A DNA stretch of 64,000 nt, from assembly GCA_021464245.1 (NCBI GenBank), contig JADCRB010000006.1, positions 2,869,621 to 2,933,620 of the forward strand, in the 5' to 3' direction. Position numbers and translations under genes: made by a program. The stretch comes from Carallia brachiata. Lineage: Eukaryota > Streptophyta > Magnoliopsida > Malpighiales > Rhizophoraceae. The notes under the pieces are model-generated. The model was not told where the DNA came from and did no database searches. It worked only from the letters and a program-made list of their open reading frames with translations. Shown here piece after piece: positions 11,570 through 24,300 of the stretch (its first letter is position 1; each line of letters begins with the position of its first letter).

Positions 11570-12070
11570 CATCTTTTTTGTTTTAAAAATCAGATCAGAC
11601 TGATCGGTTCAATTAGTGATTGTCTAGGTCTCCGATCCGGTTTAAAATTAGTTCTTGATCAATATCGAAAATGGCCAAATTGGTTCGAAACTAGTTAAAA
11701 TTAGTCAAAATCTTACTAGTCAGACCAGTCGAATTAGATCCACAAAAACCAAAAAATACAATTTGATTTCAAATTTTATTTGAATTATAATTTAAATTTA
11801 ATTGTTATTTAAAATATTTAATTTAGTATTAAATATTATTAAAATTTTTAACTGTTTTTACAATTAAAAAATTAATACTCATTCTAAAAAAAGAAAAAAT
11901 AATTTTCAATCACTATTTATAAGTATTATTCTTTAATTAATTTTATAAATATATATATTTATTAATAAATATCAATTTTATTAATTTAATTATTAATTAA
12001 ATCGATTAGATCGATTCAATTTTGATTCACTAATCATTCTGGTTCAAAGGATCCAACATCGACAACCTTG
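11570..12070. mobile_element. Decayed hAT-like MITE, possible relative of 3290-3722
   Basis: The right end reads gacaaccttg; its complement caaggttgtc matches the end of the MITE at 3290-3722. The left part has ttgttttaaaaatcagatcagactgatcgg-type sequence and an A/T-rich core, the same layout. Internal inverted blocks (ggttcaattagtg on the left; cactaatcattctggttc on the right) support a fold-back structure. No target duplication survives, so the left border is uncertain. Confidence 0.45.
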
Positions 12071-12800
12071 AGCTATTTATTGAAATAAATTGGGAAAGTT
12101 ATTTTTCCCTAAAAGTTTATGATTTTTAGTTGATCAAGACAAAATTTTCCGTTTATTTAACTTTATATGTGAAAACTTCTTGTTCAAAATACATGCACGC
12201 GCTCGGGTACACACATATATATGAAACAAATAACAAAAGACAAAGAAAATAAATTTTTATAAAATATTTTACAATAAATAAATGAACCCCAAATTTGAAC
12301 ATGGAATTCTTTTAACTTTTTTCACAAACTCAAGTTCTTTCACATTTTTTTTCACCAAATGTACGTTCCAGCCCGTTATCCTGTTACTCACATATTCTAA
12401 AATGGGCTCCATTATAAAATGATTCTATTACGTGGTTATACAATTTTATTATATATTTTAGTCATACATTCAATTATTTTATAATAATATATAAATTTTT
12501 TTTAATAATGCACAAATTTTTTTAAAATTAAAAAAATAAACTGTAGATTTTTATTATAAAAAATATGAATATTATTATATATAATAAAAATGTATAATAT
12601 TACAATATAACTATTAATATTTTTCTTAAATAATAATGGGAAAAGCATAAAAATCAGGAGAAGTGAGAGAATCTCAAAGGCATCCCAACAAACAAAACCA
12701 CCTGCCAAAAATATCAGTATCAAATCAAAATCATCCCAACAGTTTCGGTCGATAAGTTCTCGAACTGTTTCCTTCCAACCAGTCCAAGCATTAGTCCCAG
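12071..12800. other. AT-rich spacer upstream of LDIP
   Basis: Mostly A/T-rich, with runs such as 12480-12640. No gene or recognised repeat. Confidence 0.5.
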
Positions 12801-12804
12801 TCCA

Positions 12805-12824
12805 CTTAAATAAATAAATAAATC
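12805..12824 (+). promoter_or_regulatory. Candidate TATA region of LDIP
   Basis: An A/T block of repeated TAAA units (cttaaataaataaataaatc) lies about 100 bp before the LDIP start, at a reasonable distance for a TATA box. It would put transcription start near 12840, so both small upstream frames at 12898-12914 would be in the mRNA. No other core motif was identified. Confidence 0.35.
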
Positions 12825-12897
12825 AATCAAATGCCTTGCTTTCATCTTTCTTTCTCACAGTAATCACGCACACAGAAAAATTTCAAGCTTCTTATTG

Positions 12898-12914
12898 ATG
12901 CTGTTGTAATGTGA
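12898..12914 (+). promoter_or_regulatory. Two minimal uORFs in the LDIP leader
   Basis: Immediately before the LDIP start are ATG-CTG-TTG-TAA (12898-12909) and, sharing its last A, an ATG-TGA start-stop pair (12909-12914). The LDIP ATG follows one base later, at 12916. Start-stop uORFs are known to stall ribosomes in some plant leaders (the boron-responsive AUGUAA of NIP5;1). Here the effect is only inferred. Confidence 0.5.
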
Positions 12915-12915
12915 A

Positions 12916-15900
12916 ATGGCAGAAGCACAACAAACGGAGGGAATCAACGGCGACGACAGGAACAGCAGCACCAGCAGGAGCAGTGCTCATAAGAGATGGG
13001 TCCATAGGGAGAGGGAGACGCTTCAAGGCGTCCTCCACCGCGTCATGTCCACGATCTTCTTCCCCGAGGCCGGCAGCAGTTCGCAGCCCTTTGTTCACCG
13101 GGTCAAGACGGCGCTCTCGGAGAACTTTCCGCTGCTTAAAGAGGCTTCGGCGAACACCGCCCACAAACTCCTCCTCTGGACCCGCCGTGGCAGCCCTCTC
13201 CGCGCCCTCCTCGTCATCTCTGTCCGCACCCTTTCCCTCCCTCTCTACTTTTCTCCCCCTTCTTAGCTCCACTAATATTAATTATAATATACTATTTTAA
13301 ATTTTTTATTTATTACTTTTACCAATTTAATGCATTTAATTCAAAAAAGCTCCTTCAACTGGATTTAGGATTTGGGATATGAAATCTACACATCAATTAT
13401 TATTTATGAAGAAGAGGGACGACAACAAGGATAAAAAGGAGTTGGGAGATGGTTATAAGCACGATTTTAATAGGTCTGATTGCTATGGCGTTATTTTAAG
13501 CCTTGGAAATGGAAGGAAGTTATGATCTTGCTTACAGAACCGTAGCTGGGTGGAAGAACTTTGGTCGTTTTGCTTTGACTGCTATGGAATTATTTAAGCT
13601 TTGGCAAATAAGTTATTGGGTGACAGCTAGCAAATGTCAAACTAAAATCAGCATTTTAGAGGTTCATATGTGAGCTTACTTTGCTCTTCCAAGTTGTTGG
13701 AGAATCCTTACAATCAAAATAGGACTCTATGTTACAATTCATGTAGATTTGATTGCAATCAATAGTGAATCCTCTAACATGGAAGAATAACTAATAATTG
13801 GATGTTGTTTGCAACATAAAGAGATCAAGACGGTGGATAGGAATTAGTGATCTCGACTACAGCAGTGAGCAGGTTTCTAATTACAAAGGTGCAACTTATG
13901 CAGTCGCAACTTAGTGATTTTGATGTAATTAAAATGGATGCCGTTTTATTTCTTTTATGGTTTCTCTTCCAGCAGAGTCATGGAGTTTTGTTCTCTGGAT
14001 TTTAGGTGGTGGTTTATTCATTTTCTAGTTAGTCCATAAAATGAGCCTCAAAGAGTAAAATACACAAGCAACATATATTGATCTTCAACAGGATGAAGAT
14101 CATTAACCACAGTGTTATCAAGGCCCCATTTCTATGCAAAACAAATTTATGTTAGCTGTTCTATCTAGGACTCTTATGTGAAAATTTTCAAATTTGTCTG
14201 CTTCACGTTGCCTCACAGAAATTAAACAAATTTTGCTGCTCTTTTTATTCGGAATGCTTGCGCATAACAAGAACATATGTTTTGCTATTTGTGTGTATAT
14301 TAATGTCATTCAAACTATTTTGTCCAGAGCGCGACTGGGTATAATTAAGACCCCCCCCATCTCTCTCTCTCTCGCTCTATCTGCATGATTATGTGTTGGT
14401 AAACTATGCTCTTAGAAGATTTCTACCAAAAAAGCAGAATATGTAAAGATATGCCCTCATGGCACATCTATATCCATACTCACATAGTCCACTTCAGTCA
14501 TTTTTCACAAACATGATATCCTTCTTTTCTCCCGTTGCCCCCCTTTTTCCAGTTTTGCTTTTCGTTATTCACTCGTGACTGCAATTATCATCCTTTTCTT
14601 CTTCACCTTCATTAGTTTATGAATAACCTTTTCATTTTATTGCTAGTCTCTGCATATCCAAGGATGACATTTTCATCTCTTCATTTAATTTGTTTCCCTC
14701 TTTTCTTTCTTTAGCTGTTCATCATCATTGTCTTTTATTTTCCTTCTTTCTTCTTCGTTGCCTTCCTCTGCCTGTCATCTTCGAATGGGGATGGATGTTT
14801 CTACTTTTCTTTAGCATTCTGCCTCATTTAATTCTCTGTTATATGCTGCAGGTTGGGACCATTGCTCTTCTTTCCTTGACCGGGCTGCTTGTTTTTATGC
14901 TTTTCTTTCTGGCTGCCACTGTCAATGCAATTGTCGTATCTATACTCTTCTCTTTGGCGGCTGCTGGAGGCTTCCTGGCTCTCTTTTTTGCTAGTGTAAC
15001 TGCTGTTTACATATGCGCATTATCAGTTGCCATATTTGTCATTTCCACAGCAACAATTTCTGCCATTGTAGCTGTTCTGATAGTTGCAGGTAAGACAAAG
15101 TAGCGCTTTTCATTCCTCCTGTATGTTTTTAATCTTACAGATTTCAATGGAATCTCTCTAAACCCCAAGACTTGCCTATTCTTATTAAGATCAACCCTTG
15201 TGAATTAAAAGTTAAATAAACATTCACATTTATGCCAAAGAGAAGGGTAGAAGTTGCTTGTTTCATGATCACCAGAACCCGTCTTTGGCTGGCATGTTTT
15301 TTCATAGGAACCATGGAAAGCCCTTGGAATGACTCTTTGAAGTTAAGTTAAAATAGGTCTCAATTTATAATGGTTAGTCCCGGGCACGTTCTGGCATTTT
15401 TAACCTGACCACTTTTAGGGCCTAACTGTGTGTGAATTATTCCTCACCATTTTGGTTCTAGCCCTTCTTGGTTCACATCTTCCTTTTTATTTCTACATGG
15501 CTAAGCCTGAGTGTATCTGGGTTTAGGATTTAGTATATGCAAATGTACCCAATAATGACCAGTGTATCTAAATCTTGGTTTGCTTTGTGCCTGAATTTAG
15601 ATGCTCTTCCTGATGATATGCCTAGGAATCTCGGACAATCTACCCTCAACCTGTCCCCAATTGGTGATATTTTTATATTTCATAGAAACATAGCTTTTTG
15701 TTATTTAGTCCTTCTGTGCATCCTTAATTTTCAAGTGATGCATAAATCACCACAGGTTGGGCTAATTTTGCATATTTCTGTAATTAGTAATAACTTATTG
15801 GTGCTGTGATTGAGTCTTTACTGGTCAAGTAAACATCAACTTTTACCCAGCAGCCTCACCACCTCCCGCTGCGCCCCCCCCCCCCCCCCCCCTCCCCGGG

Positions 15901-16279
15901 GGTGGCCAACATCGGCTTGATGCTTCTATCTGGCATCTATGTCTCTTGAGTCAGTATCCATGCTACTGGAGATGATGATTATGAAAATTCATATCGAGCC
16001 ATTATTACGTGTTCATTGAGGGATACATAGTTTTAGCTGGATCAGAGTGTTTAATGTTTAGAAGTTATATTGTGAATGAAAAATCATTTCATTTGATTGG
16101 GGTTTGAAATTTTGTATGAATCAGGTTGGCTTGGATTTTTCTGGACTGTCTGGTTGGTGACAAAGAAAAGTGTGGGTGCCGCTAAGCACTCATTGAGCGT
16201 GACTGGATCAGCAATTTCAGCGTACTCTTCTGCTTGGCATACTCGTCGCCATCATGAACCAGATAAGGTATCAATTTGA
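12916..16279 (+). CDS. LDIP: LDAP-interacting protein (LDIP), lipid-droplet biogenesis
   Basis: Three exons: 12916-13221, 14852-15089 and 16125-16279, all phase-compatible, giving 232 residues. Exon 1 encodes a polar Ser-rich start (MAEAQQTEG) and a probable amphipathic stretch (residues about 30-95). Exon 2 is almost wholly hydrophobic (residues about 103-181), with Gly/Ala-rich membrane segments such as LAAAGGFLALFFASVTAVY. Exon 3 has WLGFFWTVWLVTKKSVGAAK and a basic tail. In Arabidopsis LDIP partners LDAPs and seipin at sites of lipid-droplet formation; that is family knowledge. Naming rests on this architecture and on the neighbouring KAN1, which is also adjacent in Arabidopsis (At5g16550/At5g16560). 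Donor 1 is weak (GTCCGC), and a GT nine bases earlier would also keep frame. The stop lies 12 bases past a possible donor (AAG|GTATCA), so a further exon cannot be excluded. Confidence 0.85.
13222..14851 (+). other. LDIP intron 1
   Basis: A 1630-bp intron with a weak GTCCGC donor and a pyrimidine-rich 3' end running to tatgctgcag. A C-run and CT repeat lie at 14352-14377. Frames within it (14118-14309, 14194-14388) are not credible genes; the frame from 14690 is exon 2 read through its upstream intron. Confidence 0.7.
15874..15892. repeat. Poly-C tract of 19
   Basis: A homopolymer of 19 C followed by TCCCCGGGGG, in LDIP intron 2. A second C-run of 14 lies at 16907-16920, downstream of the gene. 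Such tracts are prone to length error. Confidence 0.8.
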
Positions 16280-18303
16280 GGTTTAGTGACATATTAAGTG
16301 ATGTAGGCATCTTTCTACTGCTTGGTATTTGCAAATGTTTTTGTTATTGTTGAAAGTGTCTTGAGACTGGTTGCTACATAATAGTGTGTGTGACAGTTGA
16401 TCGTGGTTTGTTTTGTTTATAGTTTTGGAAGAATGTGAAGAATTCTTGTAATGCAACTTAAAAGTACATACTAATGGCGTTGTATTATTTGTTGCAAGGG
16501 AATATATCTACTTTGCCATCTCTTTTTCTCTCCCCAGATACTATTTCTCCCAAAAGCTCCTATAGATTTTTTGTCAAATCAAATTTTTTTTTGCCTCTGG
16601 GAGCTTGACTTCCAGAACAGGACCAGACATGAGACGTCCAAGTCGCATGGGCTGGTTTGTTTTCAAGGGAGGTGGCATGATGCTGTAATCGGTTCATTTA
16701 AAAGCCCATTTTCCCTGTTAATTTCCCGGACAGGCCCGAAAAAGAGAGGAGGTGCCTACAATTTTTAAAATTGTAGTTGATACTACCAAAAAAGAAAAAA
16801 TTGTAGTTGATCCAACAGGATTTTGTAAGGGTCCACTGGCCCCGACTCGTTAACTTGTAAAGCTTCCTTTAATCCATTGGCTTAGGCCTCTAGTTCGACA
16901 CCAACACCCCCCCCCCCCCCACCCCATAAAAAAAAGAGAAATTTGTTTTTAATCAGGAAAATTATCAAATGTTTTCAATCACTGCCCTGTTCATCAACTT
17001 TGAAATTCTGATGGCTTTCTAGAACTTTTTTTTTTAACCTATTTTAATGATGAATCCTTTTAAAGGCAAATTCCGAATCGTTAGCACAATCCCACCATTA
17101 TGATACCCACCTAAAATATGAGATCTTGTGTTTCAAACGTAAGATCATGTGTTAGATCACCTTAACTTTGTTCTTACGTTAAACTTTTTTTTTTGGTGGG
17201 TCCTATTAATTTTTGTAAAGTCATTTAATTTTGTTGAGTGCTAGTTAGCATAAACTTGCATAAACAAACTAAATTGATAGTTGGGCCTCGAAGGTGACAT
17301 TTGCAAACAAAGATGGACGCACCATTCCAACTTACGTCTAAGAGGAAAGGAAAGCAACTCATGCACAAAGGACATTTTCGGCCAAGGAGCATTGAATTGA
17401 TTCGCAAGATGAGATTGATCTCTCTCGCTCTCATTTTAAGTGGTCCTAAAAAGGTCCCTTCAAATTGACTTGTGTGATTAATGACCAATCTCACACGTAT
17501 ACATACAAGAACCCAAAATAGAGATGAGCAATCTGTGTGTAAAGAGATCATTAATGATCAGTTTGTCTTGGTTCTCTTCAAATCATAGCTGAAAGCGATG
17601 AGGCACATTACTAAATCATAACCCTTACTTGGGTTTTGCGTCTTAAAGTAGTAAAGGCACATCAGTTTCTAGCCGGTTTGTAGCTACCCCGAATTCGGCC
17701 ACTGAAACGAGTAAGGACCACACCAATGGTTCTCAAGTAACTTTCTTCCTGACATCTTAGTTTCCTAATTTCGCTAAGAAAATTTGCATTTCATCCAATA
17801 TCTCAAAATTCTTGCCACTTCCATAATTTCACTAGCCAATCTCTGCTTTACAATCAAAATACAAAACAGTAATACAGGAACAAAGTAGCAGGATGCTGCC
17901 TTGGCTTTGTGTTTCCCAAACTTTGTCCCCTTAATGATGCTAAGCTAGTTTAATGTCATTTTCAACAAAACCCAGATATCCAATTTCTTTCTATCTTTCT
18001 TGAATGATCTCATAGTAACCACAAATTGTGTCCCATTCTATGCAGTTTAGCAGAAGAGGCAATTAGGTCCTCACTCCTTCTTGCCCCGTTTTCGTGCTCA
18101 GTCACCTCCATCACTTGCAGATGAATTCAAGGTTCAGCTACTGTGGCTTGTGTCATTTGAAATAGGCTACCCTCTCAAGCTTTCCTTGTCATCAACTTGT
18201 TTTTATGCATCCAAGACCATTCACCATTCACTCTCATGTAGACTGTGATAAACTAAGAGAAATTCAACACAAAAAACAAAAGCAAACAACAACACCATTT
18301 GGT
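16280..18303. other. Spacer between convergent LDIP and KAN1
   Basis: Holds the 3' UTRs of both genes, whose directions converge. A short sequence around attgtagttgat recurs at 16771 and 16801, and a C-run lies at 16907-16920. Frames at 16571-16768 and 17225-17551 resemble no known protein. No repeat element was resolved. Confidence 0.5.
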
Positions 18304-21300
18304 TCAGTTATGTTGCTTTCCTTGCCAATCCGGTCTACCTAACGTGAACTCCAAGTTTGGATTTAAGTTTTTGCTGTCCAAACTATACCCCATGATGTAG
18401 CTCTTCGCCCTTGTTGCATTGCACCCCTGCATGCGTTGTATAGAAATTTTATTATTCTCTATTTCGCGCAAGAGTCCAAGTGAAATGAAATGTATATCGA
18501 AATGAACATAGCCCACTTATTTCATACAATTGACACTACTGTCGAAGTGAATTTCAATTGTTTCATAAATTTACTGCAATTGTAATTATAGATAATTAGG
18601 TGTAATAGTGACTAACACGTCGTTGGCAATTGTGATTTGTGGATGCTGAAAAAGTAGGGAGACATGGAAAAAGTGAGACGCTGAACTGATGAATTGCAAT
18701 TAATAGCTTTTTTCTCTTAATGTTTGAAAAAAAAAAAAGAAAATACTTTCATTTTTTGTTATAAACATTAAACATTTGGCTGAAGAAACAAAAAAAGGTA
18801 AATTACAATGCGTCGGTTTCACGTCTCAATTTTTCCGTATCTATGTAATGAGACTCTTGTGGATAATATAGCTACAATTTGCACCTCATTAAAGCATGTC
18901 ACGGTAAACACTATTTCTGCAACATTGGGATCACAAAATACAAATTAGAATGCATCAATATGCATGTAAGCATGAATGATGCTAGTATCTGCAAACATTA
19001 TGTAAATGAATTTGTAAGAAGATGAATTAGGACTTTAGGTTCTATACCTCAATTTGGTGTGTAGATTCTTGTTGTGGGTGGAACGTCGCTTGCGTATGCA
19101 CATCCGCGTCATTGGAGTCCGCTTGCTGCCATGCCTCTCTACTACTGGAAATGCATATACATATAGATGTTTTAATTGGCTTGTACTCGTTATTAGATAG
19201 GTGATTCTCAGCCTAATTAAGCGATTATTATGCATGCACATAACACCAAATTTTGAAACAAACCCATCCACTTCAAGCTCATATCTCACTAACAAGTTAC
19301 GATACACTATTATTAATCATAATGGCAATATTTTCCAGAGTCTGCAAATTCGAAAAAAAAAAATTATATACAATGTAACCAAAAGAAATTATTGGTTTCT
19401 TTTTTTTTTACCTTAAGATAGCATTGAACATACTGCAGTGGAAAATGATAATTGACTGTCTCCCTTTTTAATAATTCGAACTGACCAAGAATAAAATCTC
19501 TGCCACTGATTAGACATAGTATCCGCATTTCATCATTTGCTTAATTGGCAACTTATAGTACTATTATCTTTGTACAGTTTCCTTGGTCCTAGCCATGTAG
19601 GTGATGAGCACAGATACACACATATAAGAACGAATTGTCTGCTAGCTACTCTAAGAAATTTTGAGATTTTTTTTTTCTTTGGAACGAGACTACAGACTCA
19701 ATTAGGAGAATATGAATACATATATACTTAGTTCGAGTGATTGTCAGCCTTTTGGGGTTCATTAATGTCTCACTTCTTTTAAAAACTCACGTAAGCGTGA
19801 GATTTATGGGGCTTATTTCTTGGGGTGCTGTGCATCCCCTATCGCGTCTTTAGACCGGTAACCCTCCTCTCCGATAAGTGCTAACAAGCTAACCACTTAC
19901 TTACCATCTCACTGTTGAAAAAATAACGGAAAAAAAATTCATAATAACCAAGTAGAGGACAAAAATTTGGTCTAAAAGCTCAATTTCTTCACAAAGCAAA
20001 ACTCATAATTACTGAGAGTATCCTACATTGTCTTTACAATTTGTCTAGGATGAACAAATTTTTACGCAATTCAATCCAATTCAACTAAATTCTTTTTACT
20101 TTTAGGTATCAATTTCTAAAATATCAAAATTTAAAGAATTTACACCATTTAAAATATACTGGTATGCTGGAATTATTCATTCTAATACGATAGGTGAGAC
20201 TTTCAAGTCGTTTCAGTTTATCACAAAAGTAATATCAAACTAGCTCATAAAACAAACTAATAATTGCAAAAAAAAAAAAAAAAAAAAAAAAAAAGGGAAG
20301 AAAACTCAAAGTTATGCTGCAAGAATCTTAGTGGCTTAGCTCCAAATAAACCTTGATGAATTACTTCTAATTAACTCCTTATCCTTGGGAAAGGTATTGG
20401 AGTAAAGCAAACGACAGTTCCTACAGATGTGTAAAAAAATGCAATTTTACCAAGCAATTTTATACAATGTTGACTTCTTTTTTCCTTTTTATTCATTGTT
20501 AAGAGATTTGGAGCCATTTTGGTCTCTTCCTTTTTTCATTCAATGGATCCAAATATGAGACTTACAATTTAAAAGTTCAAAATTAATAATTACTAAAATG
20601 TCTCGCTTAGAGATAATATTGATTTCTTATTAAACTAATTTCGGATGATTAAACATTATATGATCAACTGATGAGCATTAATTTAAATATGCCGTAGTGA
20701 TCCTAGAGCTAAATTTCTTGGGTTCAAACTTCCGGTCAAAGACAATGGAGTTGAGTTTATCATTTGTAACCATTGGATACATTCATATTTTTGTCCAATA
20801 GTTGTAAACACAAAACTTAATTGCTTTTCAAAAAGCAAAGTCATGTAGAAGGCTTTTTTTTTTTTTTTTTGTACATCTATATCTGTCATTCCCTTCACAT
20901 ACAAAAAGTCATTCTCATTCAGTAATCCATTTTGATTAAGAAAATCATATTGAGAGCTTTATAATTTTGACTAAATTAAGCATGTTGACTGTCTAATAAT
21001 ATGTCTGCTTGTTTGATATAACAAAATAAGTTCTTAATTTCATTTGCATTTTTTTATAAGTATAACTTACTATTATATCACACAATAAATAAGATCTATT
21101 TTCAAAAAAATACTAGTATGAGATAATATGTGAGTTATACTTACAAAAAATGAATAAATATAGTAAGCACTATATATATATATATATATATAGTAATTGA
21201 TATTATGACACAAGAAAACTGAACCCTAGATTGCACATACAAATTTAAAATAAATTATAGTAACAAGATTATAGGAAGCATTTACAATGTTTTTCTGCAT

Positions 21301-24300
21301 ATTCTTTAAGAGCTTGTTTTGTATGATGGCACTGTTTTGATTAATGATATCTTACCGTTCATAATATATATAAAGCAAATTCTTGTATATTGATAAAAAT
21401 TTTTTGGTATTTGTGATTTTTTTTTGATTGCACTATTGCAGAATGGAAAAGGATGCCACCAAAAAATGGTCAATATATAGAAAACTTTTTGTTTTGCACC
21501 TTGACTTTGATGAATAAAATTAATTGGACACTACCACAAAAAAAAAAAAAAGGAAAAGAAAAAGAAGAAGACATGAGAGACAGCAGGAATACTAACAAGA
21601 AAAGTAGGGAACTAAGTTGATACCTATTGAGCATCGGAAAATGGGATAATCTAGCATTTTTTAAGTTCAACTATGAGAAAAAGGAGGTGCAATTAGGTCC
21701 AGGGAATGGTCCTTTTGGCCACGAGTCAGCAGTATGCTAATGAATGGAATACAATTAAGAAGTAGATTAATATTAAGAACAAGACAATTGGGATACCAAA
21801 TGGCTGATATTGTTAAAAGAAAAAGGAAAAGCGTTGGCCGTGGTTGCTTTCCTTTATATATCCTAGTTAGCGTTTGATAGCATCATGCATCAGCTTTTCT
21901 TTGTGACATGCGGCACTAATAAAACACAACGTCTCATGTCAGCAAGGAAATCTTTCTTTTCAAAGCATGATTTTTATGCGGGAAGGACAGAAGAAAATCC
22001 AATTTAACATGGGAGACAAAGGAACAAAATGAAATTAAAGTGAAAGCTTCCCACTATATATATAACTCCTTTTGACCTTAAGAAAAATAGCATATACTAT
22101 TTAAGTTAGAAGACAATCAGGGGAGATTCGAGTGGTAAGACAGCTTGCCAGTGTTTTACAGATACCTTGAAGAATTACTCCACAAAGTGTTACTTGAAGG
22201 GTAGTCGATTTCTTGTTGCACTATGGACCCATCTCTTAGATCAGCGAATCGCCGGTGGCCGTGTTCAGTTGAGCTTTCCATAGGGCATACATCATCATCT
22301 CCGGATCCATCTGATTGGCCTTCAAGAAAATGTCTTAGATACTTTTGATCACTTTGATGAATACAATCTAAGACATCATATATGATAATCATCTCATATA
22401 TTGAAGTTGAACATTAATGTTTATGTGTTGATGTAAGTCTCTAAGAGTTACATGGATGGATAGGGTGGTAACTTGCATGTGGGATAATCGATCGAGTGTC
22501 TTTTATCCCAATAGGGTTTTTTGGAGCAAGTAAATGAAATTGACACAAAAATTCTCGAAATGGGTTAATTGAAAAAACTGGAAATAATCAATGTATTGAT
22601 GTAAGATTTTAGATATAAATGTAAGCAACAGTGGGTAGGAGAGAAGGAAAATAAAGCTGCTAAAAATAAGGGCTGAAATGAAGCCTAAGCAATACGAATT
22701 ACCTGAGGAGGCTGCAGGCTTGTCAGTGGACTTAACAGTTCTATACATCTGCAAAGACATCGGGGGAAAACATACATTGGTCAACAAAACTCTACAGCAC
22801 CATTCAAAATAAGAGGTAAAAGAAACTAAAAACAAAACAAATACAAAAAGTTAATTAATTTAGAACAGGAATGACAACAAAAAAACAATTAAAAAACAGC
22901 AATTTCAGAACTTTTTTTCCCTCTCTCTCTCTCTCTTTCTCACGCACACACACAGAGACACACTGGGAGGCTTCTGGGCGTTTCTTGGATTCATCGTTAA
23001 TCACGAGGTAGATGTTTTGATAACGCAGTAATGAGAGGTGTATTATTGAGAAATGATGACTGCTTTTGTCTCTTATCATTCTCTTCTCTCTCTTTCTCTC
23101 TCTCTCTAACTCCTCCACTCTCTCTCTCTCTCTGTCTCTTATTACATCAGAAAGCAGAAACTTGTCTGCCTGAGACTACTCAGAAATTTCCAGTTCCCCG
23201 TTGCTCTCTGACATTTCTTTTAATTCACCCATCTATTCAGTAATTTCACTGCATTCTTTGGCTTCTGTGCTATTGGGCCAAATTACCAATAAGACCTCAC
23301 ATTCGGTGTAGGATAGAGAGAGAGTACACTTTAATTTGTGCTTTAATTTACCTGCAAATGGCTCTTTACATGAGCTAATGTAAGATCTTTGACATCCATG
23401 AGCTCCAGAACGGACTTTGGGGTAGCTCCTAAACCAATATGACAGAAAAGAAATTCGAGTCAAAAGCATCACACACAAGTCAACAGAATAAACAAATCTA
23501 AAGCAGAGTTCTTTCTGATCTACATAAGACAATTAGAAACCTACCCAGCAATAAACCAAAAAAAAAAAAAAGTTTTAAAGGAAAAATGATCAAGAATGAT
23601 GGTCGTGGCATGGGGTGGAGCTGGAGGAAGCAAGAGAGAAAAAAAGTTAAAAGGACAGTAGAAACACAGTCTTTACTTTCATGGCCCCCAAGAAGCTCAA
23701 CAGCATGAACAAATCGAGCGTGAAGACTGCTAGTCCATCTCATTCTTGGAGCTCTCATACTTCTCTTTGTGAGGAGCTTAGGCAAAAGCCTTGATCTAAT
23801 CAACCCATGAGAAGTCTGATCGACAGATCCAACCCCTCCATAGTGATTGTGGTGATGATGATGGTGCAATTGGTGGGATTTCAAAGCATCCATTGAAAAC
23901 CCATTAAACCTTGTTGTTGTTGTTGTTGTTGTTGTTGTTGGTGTTACCGCTAGCCGGTGGTTAAATGCCGCAGGCAGAGATGATGGACTAGGCGCCCCTG
24001 AGCTTAGAATAGACATGGGATCTAAACCTCCAGCCATACCATAAGGCGAAGAAAAGTGAGAATTAACCGGAGGAGCAGAGCACAGAGATGAAGAAGGATA
24101 GGGCATTTGGTTGTTCTCTCTTGAATTGTCTAAATGCATAAAAGGAAAAGACCTGTTGTGATAGACTGGAATCCCTTTGATGGGCCTCAAGCCATCCGAT
24201 ACATCAAGGAGTGAAACCCCACGATTAATGTGATTTAGCTGTGGTAGATTAGAATGGGAAAGATGATGATGATGACGATGACCACTTCTATGTTGGAAAG

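Noticed and set aside
12892..13300. Minus-strand 126-codon and plus-strand 129-codon frames over LDIP exon 1
   Set aside because: Shadows of the LDIP exon (frame 12916). They are Arg/Ser/Ala-rich from its GC-rich codons and do not connect to exon 2.
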